This document shows positions 41,248 through 49,914 of a stretch of 64,000 bases of DNA, in pieces. A program made the translations under genes and the position numbers. Source of the stretch: Gammaproteobacteria bacterium (GTDB lineage Bacteria > Pseudomonadota > Gammaproteobacteria > Pseudomonadales > Halieaceae); contig JAUIEP010000001.1 in the NCBI GenBank assembly GCA_030428835.1, positions 62,001-126,000 of the forward strand, in the 5' to 3' direction. The notes beneath the pieces were generated by a model. That model was not told the origin of the DNA. It was given only the letters and a program-made list of their open reading frames with translations, and ran no database searches. Each line of letters begins with the position of its first letter. The first letter of the stretch is position 1.

Positions 41248-44052
41248 GTGCGTAGCATCATCCTCCAGACCGGCTTTACCCTGTGTTTTCTCCTCTCCTC
41301 GCCGGCGTTTGCCCAGACCGCCATTGACCACTACGAGGACGCCACCGAGGCCTTCTACGCCAACGAGCTCGAAGAGGCCTTCATCCACCTGAAGAATGCC
41401 CTCCAGGAAGATCCGAACCTGGCGCCGGCGCGTGTATTGCTCGCGCGCGTGCAGTTCAATGTCGGCAATGCGGCCGCCGCGGAGAAGGAGATCGACGAGG
41501 CACTGCTGCTGGGTACCGACATCAACGAGGTCCTGCCGGTCTACGGCACCGCCCTGATCATGCAGAGGAAACTGGACAAGCTCCTCGAACTGGAGTCGCT
41601 GGCGAACGGATTTACCAGGGAAAACCAGTTCGAATGGCGCCTGCTAAGGGGCCAGGCCTACCTGATCCAGGGGGAGCGCGAGCGGGCCCTCAAGGAGTTC
41701 GAGGCAGGCGCGGCCATGTTTCCGGCGGACGTGCGCTCCAACAATACGCTGGCCGCGATCTATATCGACAGTGACCTGCCGCTGCAGGCGCGGCGCGCGA
41801 TCGACAAGTCAAAGTTACTGGACCCGGAAAACCCGAAGACGTGGGAGCTGGAAGGGCAACTGGCAATGTCGGAGGGCCGCCAGGTCGATGCCCTCGCACA
41901 CTATGAGAAAGCCTACAGCTATGCGCCGGAGGACCTCCAGATCCAGCGCTCACTCGCGCGTGTGAATATGCTGCTTGGCAACATGGACGAGGTGAAGAAG
42001 TATCTCGAACTGATTCTCGCCCAGTCACCCAATGACCCCGCCGCGACCCTGCTGAGCGCGATCATCCAAATCCAGGAGGGAGAGATCGCGGAAGGGGAGT
42101 CCATGCTGGCGGATTTGAGCAACAGGCTCTCGGAGTTGGATTCCGTGCAGGACGGTGCGGATGACGGCATGTTGTTCATCCAGGCTTCCGCGGACTACAT
42201 GCGCGGTAATGACCAGAGCGCCATCAGCCTGCTCAACGCCTACCTGACGCGCAACCGGAACGACCTCGGTGCTATCCGTATGCTCGCTGACCTGTACCAG
42301 CGCAACGGCCAGACACGTCTGGCCATGGACCTGCTGGATACGCGCCGCGACACGGTACTGCGTGATATGGGCCTGACGCTGCAGTTGCTGCAACTGTACA
42401 TCCAGAACCAGAACAGCTACAGCGCCAAGGAACTGCTCGGCCAGCTGAAACAGACGGGGGCTGATACGCCCGTCGTCTACGTTATGGAAGCGGAGCTGAT
42501 GCGGGCGAAGGGCGAACAATCCAGGGCGCTAGCGCTGCTGGAGACGAAACCCTTCGGTGAGCGCGAACCGTTGACCGCGACGCTGCTGCGCGGAGCCCTG
42601 CACCTGGATCTCGGGGAGATAGAAGCGGCGGAACAGATTGCGCAGCAGTTGGCCGAGGACAACGCCCGGAACGTCCGCGTACACAATTTCGGTGCGGTCA
42701 TCGCGATGCGGGCCGGGGATCTGGCACTCGCGGAACAGCGCATCAATCGCGCATTGGAACTGGACCCCGATAATGCCGAGGCGCAGTTCTACCGCGCGAT
42801 GCTGGCCAAACTCCGCGGGCAGCTCGATACGGCCGTGACGCTGGCAAGCGAGATTATCCAGAGACGGCCGGAGGATACGAGGGCGCACCTGCTGCTTGCG
42901 AACACGTACCTGGAACAGGAAAAGTATGAACAGGCGCTGGCGCAGAGCTACAAGGTGCGTGAATTCGACCGCCTGTCGATGCTGCCGGCCGAACTGCAGC
43001 TCAACATCTACTCCCGGACCGGCGATTTCGACATGGCGGTTAAAGTCGCGCTGGAACTGATCAACGCGGATCCCCTGAACGATGACTACCTCGTGCGCCT
43101 GGCAGACCTGTACATGCGCGAGGAGCAGAAGGACCTCGCCCAGATGCCCCTGCGGCGCCTCAAGGCGCTGTGGGAAGGACAGCCCGAGAAGCTGCGCCAG
43201 TTAGCGGCCATGCAGGCAGACTCCGGCGAGTATGCAGAGGCGAGGCAGTCGCTGCAGACCGCGCTGAAGGGAGACCCGGGTTCGATAGACACGCGTTTTG
43301 ACCTGGTCAGGATCGACCTCGCTGAGGGCGATCTCAGGACGGCGGAAAAGACGCTGGATGGGCTGGAACAGGAACTGGGCTCGCGCGCCGACATCGCCTA
43401 CCTACGCGGGGAAGTTGCCCTCGCCAGGGACCAGCCCGAACAGGCGCACAAGCACTACCTGCGCTCCTTCGAAATGCAGCATGAGAACGGCTTTGCCATC
43501 AGGCGACTGTACGAGCTGAGCAGGCGCGGCGTCGGGGAGAAGGCCTTTACTGATGCCCTGGAGCAGGCCCTGAAGGAGTCCAGCCTGCCGGTCTGGGTGG
43601 TCCGGCTGCTGGCAGACAGCTTCCTCCTGCAGGGTTATACGGGTAAGGCCGCGGACTACTACGAGAAGATGCTGGCGATTCCCGAACTGTCGGGTGACCC
43701 CGGCATTCTCAACAACCTCGCCAACATCTATGCCGATGTCGATCTCGAGAAGGCCGAGGCAACGGCCAGGAAGGCACTGGCATCCGGCGGGGAGGGCAGT
43801 TCGGCGGTACTGGACACCCTCGGCTGGATACTGGTCCGCCGTGGCCAGCAGGCCGAGGGGCTGAACTTCCTGCGGCGGGCTTATGACCTGAATGCCGCCG
43901 ACCCCGGCATTCGCTATCACACCGCAGTGGCGCTGATCGACCTGGACCGTCCGGATGAGGCCGAGAAAGAGCTCAGGGCGGCGCTGGCGATTGGCGGTAA
44001 CGTCCCCGAAATCGAAAAGTCACGCGAGCTTCTCGAGCAACTGCGCCAGTAA
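41248..44052 (+). CDS. prsT: PrsT-like TPR protein of the PEP-CTERM system
   Basis: 934 residues from GTG 41248 (AGAGG six bases upstream; the track uses TTG 41242). Signal peptide ending PAFAQ, no lipobox Cys. The rest is a series of about 20 tetratricopeptide repeats, starting HYEDATEAFYANELEEAFIHLKNALQEDPNLAPARVL, with later clear units (INRALELDPDNAEAQFYRAML, AYDLNAADPGIRYHTAVAL). Length and N-terminal repeat match PrsT proteins linked to exosortase loci, where it is thought to be a periplasmic scaffold for export. The usual lipoprotein form is not seen here. Confidence 0.82.
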   Translation: MRSIILQTGFTLCFLLSSPAFAQTAIDHYEDATEAFYANELEEAFIHLKNALQEDPNLAPARVLLARVQFNVGNAAAAEKEIDEALLLGTDINEVLPVYGTALIMQRKLDKLLELESLANGFTRENQFEWRLLRGQAYLIQGERERALKEFEAGAAMFPADVRSNNTLAAIYIDSDLPLQARRAIDKSKLLDPENPKTWELEGQLAMSEGRQVDALAHYEKAYSYAPEDLQIQRSLARVNMLLGNMDEVKKYLELILAQSPNDPAATLLSAIIQIQEGEIAEGESMLADLSNRLSELDSVQDGADDGMLFIQASADYMRGNDQSAISLLNAYLTRNRNDLGAIRMLADLYQRNGQTRLAMDLLDTRRDTVLRDMGLTLQLLQLYIQNQNSYSAKELLGQLKQTGADTPVVYVMEAELMRAKGEQSRALALLETKPFGEREPLTATLLRGALHLDLGEIEAAEQIAQQLAEDNARNVRVHNFGAVIAMRAGDLALAEQRINRALELDPDNAEAQFYRAMLAKLRGQLDTAVTLASEIIQRRPEDTRAHLLLANTYLEQEKYEQALAQSYKVREFDRLSMLPAELQLNIYSRTGDFDMAVKVALELINADPLNDDYLVRLADLYMREEQKDLAQMPLRRLKALWEGQPEKLRQLAAMQADSGEYAEARQSLQTALKGDPGSIDTRFDLVRIDLAEGDLRTAEKTLDGLEQELGSRADIAYLRGEVALARDQPEQAHKHYLRSFEMQHENGFAIRRLYELSRRGVGEKAFTDALEQALKESSLPVWVVRLLADSFLLQGYTGKAADYYEKMLAIPELSGDPGILNNLANIYADVDLEKAEATARKALASGGEGSSAVLDTLGWILVRRGQQAEGLNFLRRAYDLNAADPGIRYHTAVALIDLDRPDEAEKELRAALAIGGNVPEIEKSRELLEQLRQ

Positions 44053-44322
44053 CTCGACGTCCTGTTGCGACAATTCCACGGCGGCGGTTGGTGACGACCG
44101 GCCGCACATCTGTCATCTCAATTCAGGTCGGCTCCTGGTAACGCGGAGGGCCGGCGCGTCCGCGCAACAGCACCCGGTAACGTGATTGGTCGCGCTTAAA
44201 GGAATAGGCGGGGGCCGTTGTGGGTAACTGTGTGGCCAGATTCGTAATTTAACATAATATATATTATACGTAGTTGTGGATAAAACCAGCAGTGGCCGGG
44301 ACTGGGCGCTCTTCAGGGGTTT
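44053..44322. other. Intergenic stretch between convergent genes
   Basis: 270 bp between the convergent prsT-like and SDR-fusion genes; no gene. Includes an A/T island (TAATTTAACATAATATATAT) near 44245-44270. Confidence 0.5.
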
Positions 44323-46173
44323 TCAGGGTTTGCGGTGCGTTTCAGGGCCTTGCGCGCCGTTACGGTATGCATCAAGGCTGCGCCGCCCCTTGTCCTCGAG
44401 ACGCTTCGCGCCCAGCAGCGACAGTCTGGGATACATGCCCATAAACCGCGCCATCAGTGCGCGTCCGGCCGGCAGCGCGAATTCCATGGGCTGTTCGTTC
44501 CAAACGTGCCCGAGTATCGCGCTGCAGACTTCCTCAATACTCAGCACGCGGTCGCCGCTGAATACGATGCGTGCGTGATCGCCGTATTCGAGCTGGTGGT
44601 CGAGCATGGGCGTCGCGACCAGGTCCGGGCACACGAGTGACACTTTTACGGGTGAACCGGCGAGTTCCAGGTCCATCGCGAGGCCGTTCGAGAACGTTCG
44701 CACGGCGCTTTTGGATACGGTGTAGCCCACGACGCCCGGGACGGGCCCGAAGGATGCCAGGGAGCCGATGTTGATGATATGGCCGCTGCCGTGTTGCTCC
44801 AGGTGCGGCAACAGCGTGTCGCAACCGTTGAGCGTGCCCGTGAAGTTGACCTTGACCTGTACGCCGACATCGCGGGCGGTGTTTTCGAAGCTGTAGCCAG
44901 GGCGGATAATCCCGGCCACGTTCAATAGATGGCTGAAGGTGCGGCCGTTCGCACATTGCTGCGCGAGCAGATCCTGCCACTGCTTGCGCACGCCGACGTC
45001 CAGTGCCGCGCACTGTACGCGGCGCGCGGGCCAACAGTCCGCGCTTGCGGACTGCTCGAGTGCAGCAAGGTCCTGGTCGGTCGCCAGCACGCAGCGGCCC
45101 TTTTGCAGGAGTTGGCCCACAAGGTGTCGTCCGAGGCCGCTGGCGGCGCCGGTGACCCAGATCCACGGTCCCGTGGGCTCCCTGGGCGTTGTGCCGAAGT
45201 GCCCTGCAAGTTCTTGCATGGCCTCCTCGAAGCCGAATTGCGGGCGGTAGCCCAGGCACTGTTTCGCCTTGTCGATGGCAAACCGGTTGGGGCCGCCCAT
45301 GAGGCGGTAGAGCTGTCGCGTCATCGCGGGGCGCTCTACCCTCCCCGCCAGGCGACCCAGCACCTCGAGCGGCCACCCGCTGCAGCGCGCAAGGGTGCGA
45401 TTGACACTGGCGGGAGGTTCAAGGCCCGCCGCCTCCGCCAGCCGGTGCAGGTAGGTGTTCCAGGTGACGCCGAAGCCGTCGGCCGCGTTGAAGATGTCGC
45501 CGCCGGTGCAGCCGGAACCCGGGATCGCGAGCAACAGCGCCACGAGGTTGTGCACGTGGCAGAGGCCCGCGTCCCAGTCGCCGCTGCCGATCATGACGGG
45601 CCTGCCCTGGCGCATCATCTCCAGCATCGTGTTCACCCAGGGGCCGCTGCCGACGCCGTAGACATTGCCCGGTCGCACGATGGTGCCCTTCAGCCGCTGG
45701 ATACCCACCGCCTTGCGCGTGACCCGTTCCTGTTCCTGTTTGCAGAACTCGTACGGCGAGGACACGCTGCCGATCGGTGTCTTTTCAGAGATATCGCCCG
45801 TCGCGAGACGGGATGCGTAGGCGCACACACTGGTCGTGACAATAAAGTGCGCGTCCCATACAAGGGCGAGTTCGATGGCCTGCTCCGTGCCGCCCACGGT
45901 GGTCGCCACGTGTTCGTCCTGAGCGCCCCAGTCGCTGACGATGGCGGCGAGGTGGAAGATCACGTCTACCCTGCCGATGTCCTCCTCGAGTTCGCGCAGC
46001 CGGCGCACGTCGCCGGTCACCGTGCGCACGGCGTCACCCCACTCCGCCGGTACCGGCTCGCCGGGCAGCATGAGGGCGACCACGCGCACGTTCTCGGCGA
46101 GCAGTGCCGCCACCAGGTGGCGGCCTATGAATCCGCCCGCGCCGGTGACGAACGCGCTGTCGAAGGCGGCCAT
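44323..46173 (-). CDS. Fusion of an extended SDR (3beta-HSD/epimerase-like) and a classical SDR
   Basis: 616 residues from ATG 46173. Residues 1-335 are an extended SDR with TGAGGFIG at 10-17, the VIFHLAAIVSDWG segment and YEFCK, resembling 3-beta-hydroxysteroid dehydrogenase/epimerases. From about residue 345 a complete classical SDR begins (WVTGAASGLGRHLVGQL), with HLLNVAGI and the catalytic YTVSK. Both halves keep nucleotide and Tyr-Lys motifs, so two redox steps on one substrate are plausible. The stop of the cupin gene lies two bases before this start, so the pair is translationally coupled. Confidence 0.88.
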   Translation of the reverse strand: MAAFDSAFVTGAGGFIGRHLVAALLAENVRVVALMLPGEPVPAEWGDAVRTVTGDVRRLRELEEDIGRVDVIFHLAAIVSDWGAQDEHVATTVGGTEQAIELALVWDAHFIVTTSVCAYASRLATGDISEKTPIGSVSSPYEFCKQEQERVTRKAVGIQRLKGTIVRPGNVYGVGSGPWVNTMLEMMRQGRPVMIGSGDWDAGLCHVHNLVALLLAIPGSGCTGGDIFNAADGFGVTWNTYLHRLAEAAGLEPPASVNRTLARCSGWPLEVLGRLAGRVERPAMTRQLYRLMGGPNRFAIDKAKQCLGYRPQFGFEEAMQELAGHFGTTPREPTGPWIWVTGAASGLGRHLVGQLLQKGRCVLATDQDLAALEQSASADCWPARRVQCAALDVGVRKQWQDLLAQQCANGRTFSHLLNVAGIIRPGYSFENTARDVGVQVKVNFTGTLNGCDTLLPHLEQHGSGHIINIGSLASFGPVPGVVGYTVSKSAVRTFSNGLAMDLELAGSPVKVSLVCPDLVATPMLDHQLEYGDHARIVFSGDRVLSIEEVCSAILGHVWNEQPMEFALPAGRALMARFMGMYPRLSLLGAKRLEDKGRRSLDAYRNGAQGPETHRKP

Positions 46174-46175
46174 GC

Positions 46176-46709
46176 TCACTCGCCGAGCACGATGACCTTG
46201 TCGCAGCGTTTGCCCTCGGCCTCGCACAGGCCGCGGTATGCCGTGAGTACGATGCGCGCGTCGATGATGCTGGTCACGTCACCGGCGTCGTTGATGTTGA
46301 TATTGCTGCCGAATACCGCAAACCAGACGACCGCGTCCTCCTTGGCGTCGTCCGCCACGGTCAGGGTGTGCACGGAATGTGCGGGTTCGTACAGGTAAGA
46401 GCCCGCCTTGTTCACCTTGTCGGGGTATTCCTTGTAGAACCACTCGCCGGACTCGGTCACCGCGAACACCGGCCCCGTGTGATAGTGCGTGTCGATCGCA
46501 AAGCCCGGGCGGAAATGGTTGCGTACTATCCAGAGGTTCTGGTTGAGGTCCACCTGCAGCAACTGCAATGTGGAGCCGTCGGGTAATTCCACGTGGGGCA
46601 GGTCCTCGTCGTGGATGAGGATAGCCTCCCGCGGATTGTCCCGCGGCACCACGCCGCCTTCCATCATGTCGGCGAGCATCTGCATCGCGGGGCTCATCGT
46701 GTCTGTCAT
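46176..46709 (-). CDS. Cupin-domain protein (dihydroxyacetophenone-dioxygenase-like)
   Basis: 177 residues. A single cupin barrel: NHFRPGFAIDTHYHTGPVFAVTESGEWFYKEYP with two His ligands and a Glu of motif 1, and AGSYLYEPAHSVHTLTV of motif 2. Resembles the 2,4'-dihydroxyacetophenone dioxygenase / ChrR-type cupins, Fe- or Zn-dependent. GGAGG precedes ATG 46709. First gene of a two-gene unit with the SDR fusion and divergent from the FNR gene. Confidence 0.83.
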   Translation of the reverse strand: MTDTMSPAMQMLADMMEGGVVPRDNPREAILIHDEDLPHVELPDGSTLQLLQVDLNQNLWIVRNHFRPGFAIDTHYHTGPVFAVTESGEWFYKEYPDKVNKAGSYLYEPAHSVHTLTVADDAKEDAVVWFAVFGSNININDAGDVTSIIDARIVLTAYRGLCEAEGKRCDKVIVLGE

Positions 46710-47012
46710 GGGGCGTGCCTCCAGGTTATTTTGAGCAGTAAGTGTAGATCACATCGCGATCGCGGTAGAGCGTTGCGCCTCGGCGCCGGTTGTGTCCACA
46801 CCGTGCGCGTGACGCCGGCCGTGCTTTCCTATAAACCCTAATAATATCAAGGCTTTTCCGGCGCCGGTGGTGGTGTGAACAGCGCGGCTTCGGCGTTACT
46901 ATAGGGCGCGCGCCTGCCCTGCCCCGGAATCGCAGGACACGGCGATACCGCAACCGCCAGCCGCCACCGGCTCGGCGAGGTGCGCCCGACCTGTCCAGAG
47001 AGGCCGTACGAT
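46710..47012. other. Divergent intergenic region between cupin and FNR genes
   Basis: 303 bp without a gene; should hold both promoters. An A/T-rich patch lies at 46830-46855 (CCTATAAACCCTAATAATAT). I looked for an FNR box (TTGAT-N4-ATCAA) and found only a half-site there. Confidence 0.5.
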
Positions 47013-47801
47013 TTGAACAAGCCCGAGACCACACTGCTGGCCTGTACCGATCCCTCTTGCGGGCCACAACAGGGCGCCAGGTGCGATGCCTGCAGGCTGC
47101 GCTCGCTCTGCCTGCCGGCGGGCCTGCAGCCCGACGAGGTCGCGGTGCTGGAGGGCATCATAGAGTACCAGTGCAAATTCGCGGCCGGCGCACACATCTA
47201 CAAACAGGACCAGCCGTTCGCCTCCCTGTACGCGGTACTGTCGGGTGCGGTGAAGACCTACCAGTCACAGGGCGGGGAAGAGACGAGTATCACGGGTATT
47301 CACCTGCCCGGTGAACTGTTCGGATTTTCAGGTATCAACGAGGCCCATTACCTGACCAGCGCCATGGCCCTGCAGGAGAGCTACGTCTGCGAGATTCCCT
47401 TCGATGAGCTGGAGAGCCTGTGCCGCACTGTTCCGGGCCTGCAATCGCAACTGCTGCACCTGATGAGCCACCGCATCAACGATTACCAGCAACACCTGAG
47501 CCAGTTGAGCGCGAACACCACCGCCACCAGTCGCATCGCGGCCTTCCTGCTGGGCCTTGGCCACCGCTCCCAGCGGCGCGGCGAGTCGAGCAGTGAATTC
47601 CGCCTTCCCGCTACCGGGCGCGACATCAGCAATTACCTGGGAATCCGCCTGGAAACCTTCAGTCGCAACCTCAGCGAACTGGTCCGATCCGGGCTTATTG
47701 CCAAGGACAAGCGCTACATCACCATCCTGGACCACGCCGGCTTGCGCGAGGCGTTGCGCGACCCCTCCGGCCTTCAGCAGCCCGGCGGGATCGGTTCGTA
47801 A
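47013..47801 (+). CDS. fnr: FNR-type oxygen-sensing transcriptional regulator
   Basis: 262 residues from TTG 47013 (AGAGG upstream; the track's GTG at 46980 has no RBS). The [4Fe-4S] ligands are present: CDACRLRSLC (C-x2-C-x5-C as in E. coli Fnr) and the central Cys in SYVCEIPF. A cyclic-nucleotide-type beta roll follows, then the HTH in RDISNYLGIRLETFSRNLSELVRSGLI, whose E-SRN recognition helix matches Fnr's E-SRL. Activates anaerobic or microaerobic genes. Its 3' end overlaps the convergent PhoD-type gene by 28 bp. Confidence 0.95.
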   Translation: MNKPETTLLACTDPSCGPQQGARCDACRLRSLCLPAGLQPDEVAVLEGIIEYQCKFAAGAHIYKQDQPFASLYAVLSGAVKTYQSQGGEETSITGIHLPGELFGFSGINEAHYLTSAMALQESYVCEIPFDELESLCRTVPGLQSQLLHLMSHRINDYQQHLSQLSANTTATSRIAAFLLGLGHRSQRRGESSSEFRLPATGRDISNYLGIRLETFSRNLSELVRSGLIAKDKRYITILDHAGLREALRDPSGLQQPGGIGS

Positions 47802-49393
47802 TCGAGCGATAGCGTCTCGATACCGGGAACGCCGTTGCGCACCCGGAAGCGACCGCGGGTCACAGCCTCCGCATTGGGGTCGAGCGTATCGATCACGCGA
47901 AACTGCACGATCGTCTGTTCCGGCGTGATGTCGACCACCACGTAGCCCTGGTTGAGCAGGTCAATATGTCGCAGGTAGGGACTGTTCGCCCCAAGCATGA
48001 TCTCCTCCGCCAGCAACAATAATTCCAGCGGTGCAATTTCGGTGGGCAGCGGGTCCGCGGTCAGCGAACCGCTCACGAATTCCATGGCGGTAACGGGAGA
48101 ATTCTCGTCGTCGCAGTCGGGCTGGATATTGCTCGCCTTGTAGAAATGCGTGTGGCCCGACGACACCAGGACGTTGGACACGGCGTTGTCCGCAATGTGG
48201 CGCATCAGTTGCCGGCGCTCGTCCTGGTAATCGTCCCAGCCCTCGTTCGACACGTACACGCCGCCGTTTTTCTGCAGGTCGGGGTCTGCGGCACGCAGTT
48301 CGGGGGTGTCGTAGTCCACGAGCTTCCAGGGTGCCATGTCATAGCTTGAGCCGAGGATTTTCCAGCGCGCGCGGGTTTGCGCCAGGCGCCGCTTCACCCA
48401 GGTCTTCTGGTCGTCGCCGAGTACGGTGCGCCCCGGCGCCAGCATGTCGCCGCCGGGCGGGAAGGTGGTGTCCTGGGCGTCCAGCAGTCCCGCGAACGTG
48501 GTGTTCGGCGGCACTTCGGGGTCGCGGTATTGCCGCGTATCGAGCAGCATCATTTCCGCGAGATCGCCCCAGTGCAGGGAGCGAAAGGTGCGGTCTTTAA
48601 CGTTCAAGACGGGCATGGCCTCGAACCATGCCTGCCGGGCATTGGCCAGGCGCGCCGGGTCACCCGTGCTGTCGACGCCGTTGTAGAACTCGCCGTCGTC
48701 CCAGACTGCGACCAACGGCACCTGCGCGTGCAGCGCCTGCAGCTCGGGATTGGAGTGAAAGCGCCGGTACACTTCGCGGTAGTCGTCGACGCTCAGCGTC
48801 GCAAAGTCGTTGACGTAGATGTAGTCGCCGAGGTGGAGGAAGAAATCCACGTTTTCACGCGCGATCTCGCGGTGCGCGACATAGTAGCTCTGGGTGCGCT
48901 GCTGGCAGCTGGCAAAGGCGTAGCGCAGGCGGTCGGGCGAGGAACCGGGTTCGGGCGCGGTGCGCAGGCGCCCGACCACGCTGCCGACGCCGGCCGTCTC
49001 GAAACGATAGTGGTACCAGCGATCGGGCTGCAGATCCTGCACCTGCACGTGCAGGTTGTGGCCCGTCGCGGCGGTGACCTCCGCCAGCCCGCCGCGCACC
49101 ACGTTCTGCATGTCGGCGTCTTCCGCCACCGACCAGAGCACCGCTACCGGCTCCGAAGATTGTGCCGCTACCCGTGTCCAGATCACCGCGCTGCGCGGCG
49201 TCGGGTCGCCCGACTTGATGCCGTCCGGGAATGCGGTCGCGCTGCCCGCGTCGGCAAGCGCCCCGCCCGACTTGAGCAGATGTGCGCCCGCGGAACCGGC
49301 GGTGGCCATGGCAGCGAGTGCCTTGAGGAATTCGCGGCGCGGCATGGTGCGGCCGGAACGAAAAGGGGGTGTGACTACAGTATCGCGTTTCAC
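47774..49393 (-). CDS. phoD: PhoD-family alkaline phosphatase/phosphodiesterase
   Basis: 539 residues from GTG 49393 (GAGG upstream). Twin-arginine signal (RREFLKALAAMATAGSAGA), a fibronectin-like PhoD_N domain (GDPTPRSAVIWTRV), then the metallophosphatase domain: FASCQQR, HLGDYIYVND, WDDGEFYNG, WKILGSSYDMAPW and VSSGHTHFY. The usual PhoD box reads WDDHE; here His is replaced by Gly, so metal or substrate handling may be altered. Exported phosphate-ester hydrolase, probably for phosphate scavenging. Confidence 0.92.
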   Translation of the reverse strand: MKRDTVVTPPFRSGRTMPRREFLKALAAMATAGSAGAHLLKSGGALADAGSATAFPDGIKSGDPTPRSAVIWTRVAAQSSEPVAVLWSVAEDADMQNVVRGGLAEVTAATGHNLHVQVQDLQPDRWYHYRFETAGVGSVVGRLRTAPEPGSSPDRLRYAFASCQQRTQSYYVAHREIARENVDFFLHLGDYIYVNDFATLSVDDYREVYRRFHSNPELQALHAQVPLVAVWDDGEFYNGVDSTGDPARLANARQAWFEAMPVLNVKDRTFRSLHWGDLAEMMLLDTRQYRDPEVPPNTTFAGLLDAQDTTFPPGGDMLAPGRTVLGDDQKTWVKRRLAQTRARWKILGSSYDMAPWKLVDYDTPELRAADPDLQKNGGVYVSNEGWDDYQDERRQLMRHIADNAVSNVLVSSGHTHFYKASNIQPDCDDENSPVTAMEFVSGSLTADPLPTEIAPLELLLLAEEIMLGANSPYLRHIDLLNQGYVVVDITPEQTIVQFRVIDTLDPNAEAVTRGRFRVRNGVPGIETLSLDYEPIPPGC

Positions 49394-49455
49394 AGTGCTA
49401 CCTCGCCTGTATCAATCCCCTTTCGTTTGCACTGTCCCCTTGCCGCGTGGCGGCG

Positions 49456-49767
49456 TCAACCGGGCGGCAGGACCACCCACTCCGGTGCTTCATATTCCCC
49501 TATCATCCTGACCTCGACGAACTCGGCCTGCTCCTCGATGATAGCACGCACTCTCGCGTCCATGCCCTCTTCCATCGCCAGGCGCTGCTCGCGACTCTCC
49601 CAAGTGGCTATCGCGAGCAGGACATCGGGCGCGCCGATCTTCCGGTGCAGGCGCGTCCCCTGTGCGCCGGCCGCCTGCTGGATGATCTCGCTGGCCTTTA
49701 CCCAGGCCTGTGCATAGTTTTCGGGCGGGTAGCCGGGTCGCATGTGGATTTCGAAGATGAAGTGCAT
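49456..49767 (-). CDS. Small antibiotic-biosynthesis-monooxygenase-like protein
   Basis: 103 residues from ATG 49767; the track extension reads through the palindromic repeats. MHFIFEIHMRPGYPPENYAQAWVKASEIIQQA, then LLAIATWESREQRLAMEE and a closing strand, fits the dimeric alpha/beta-barrel (ABM/EthD-like) fold. No catalytic residues can be named. Weak RBS. Confidence 0.65.
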   Translation of the reverse strand: MHFIFEIHMRPGYPPENYAQAWVKASEIIQQAAGAQGTRLHRKIGAPDVLLAIATWESREQRLAMEEGMDARVRAIIEEQAEFVEVRMIGEYEAPEWVVLPPG

Positions 49768-49807
49768 GGCAGGAGTATAGAGGCTGCTGGACAGGGGGGT
49801 TACTGTA

Positions 49808-49897
49808 GGGTCGAATTTATTCGCCGCAAAACTCATTGCTCGATACCCAGTGATGTTGGTATCGAGAACGTCGTTCCAGGTCGAATAAATTCGACCC
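49808..49897. repeat. Pair of GGTCGAAT palindromes around a hairpin
   Basis: GGGTCGAATTTATTCGCC at 49808-49825, then the hairpin CTCGATACC-cagtgatgtt-GGTATCGAG at 49839-49866, then AGGTCGAATAAATTCGACCC at 49878-49897. The arrangement resembles a REP/BIME-type mosaic element between two genes. Confidence 0.82.
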
Positions 49898-49914
49898 GAC
49901 AGGGACATGCGCAA

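Noticed and set aside
46835-46860. FNR box before the fnr gene (autoregulation)
   Set aside because: Only one half (ATCAA) is present; the other half does not match TTGAT at the right spacing.
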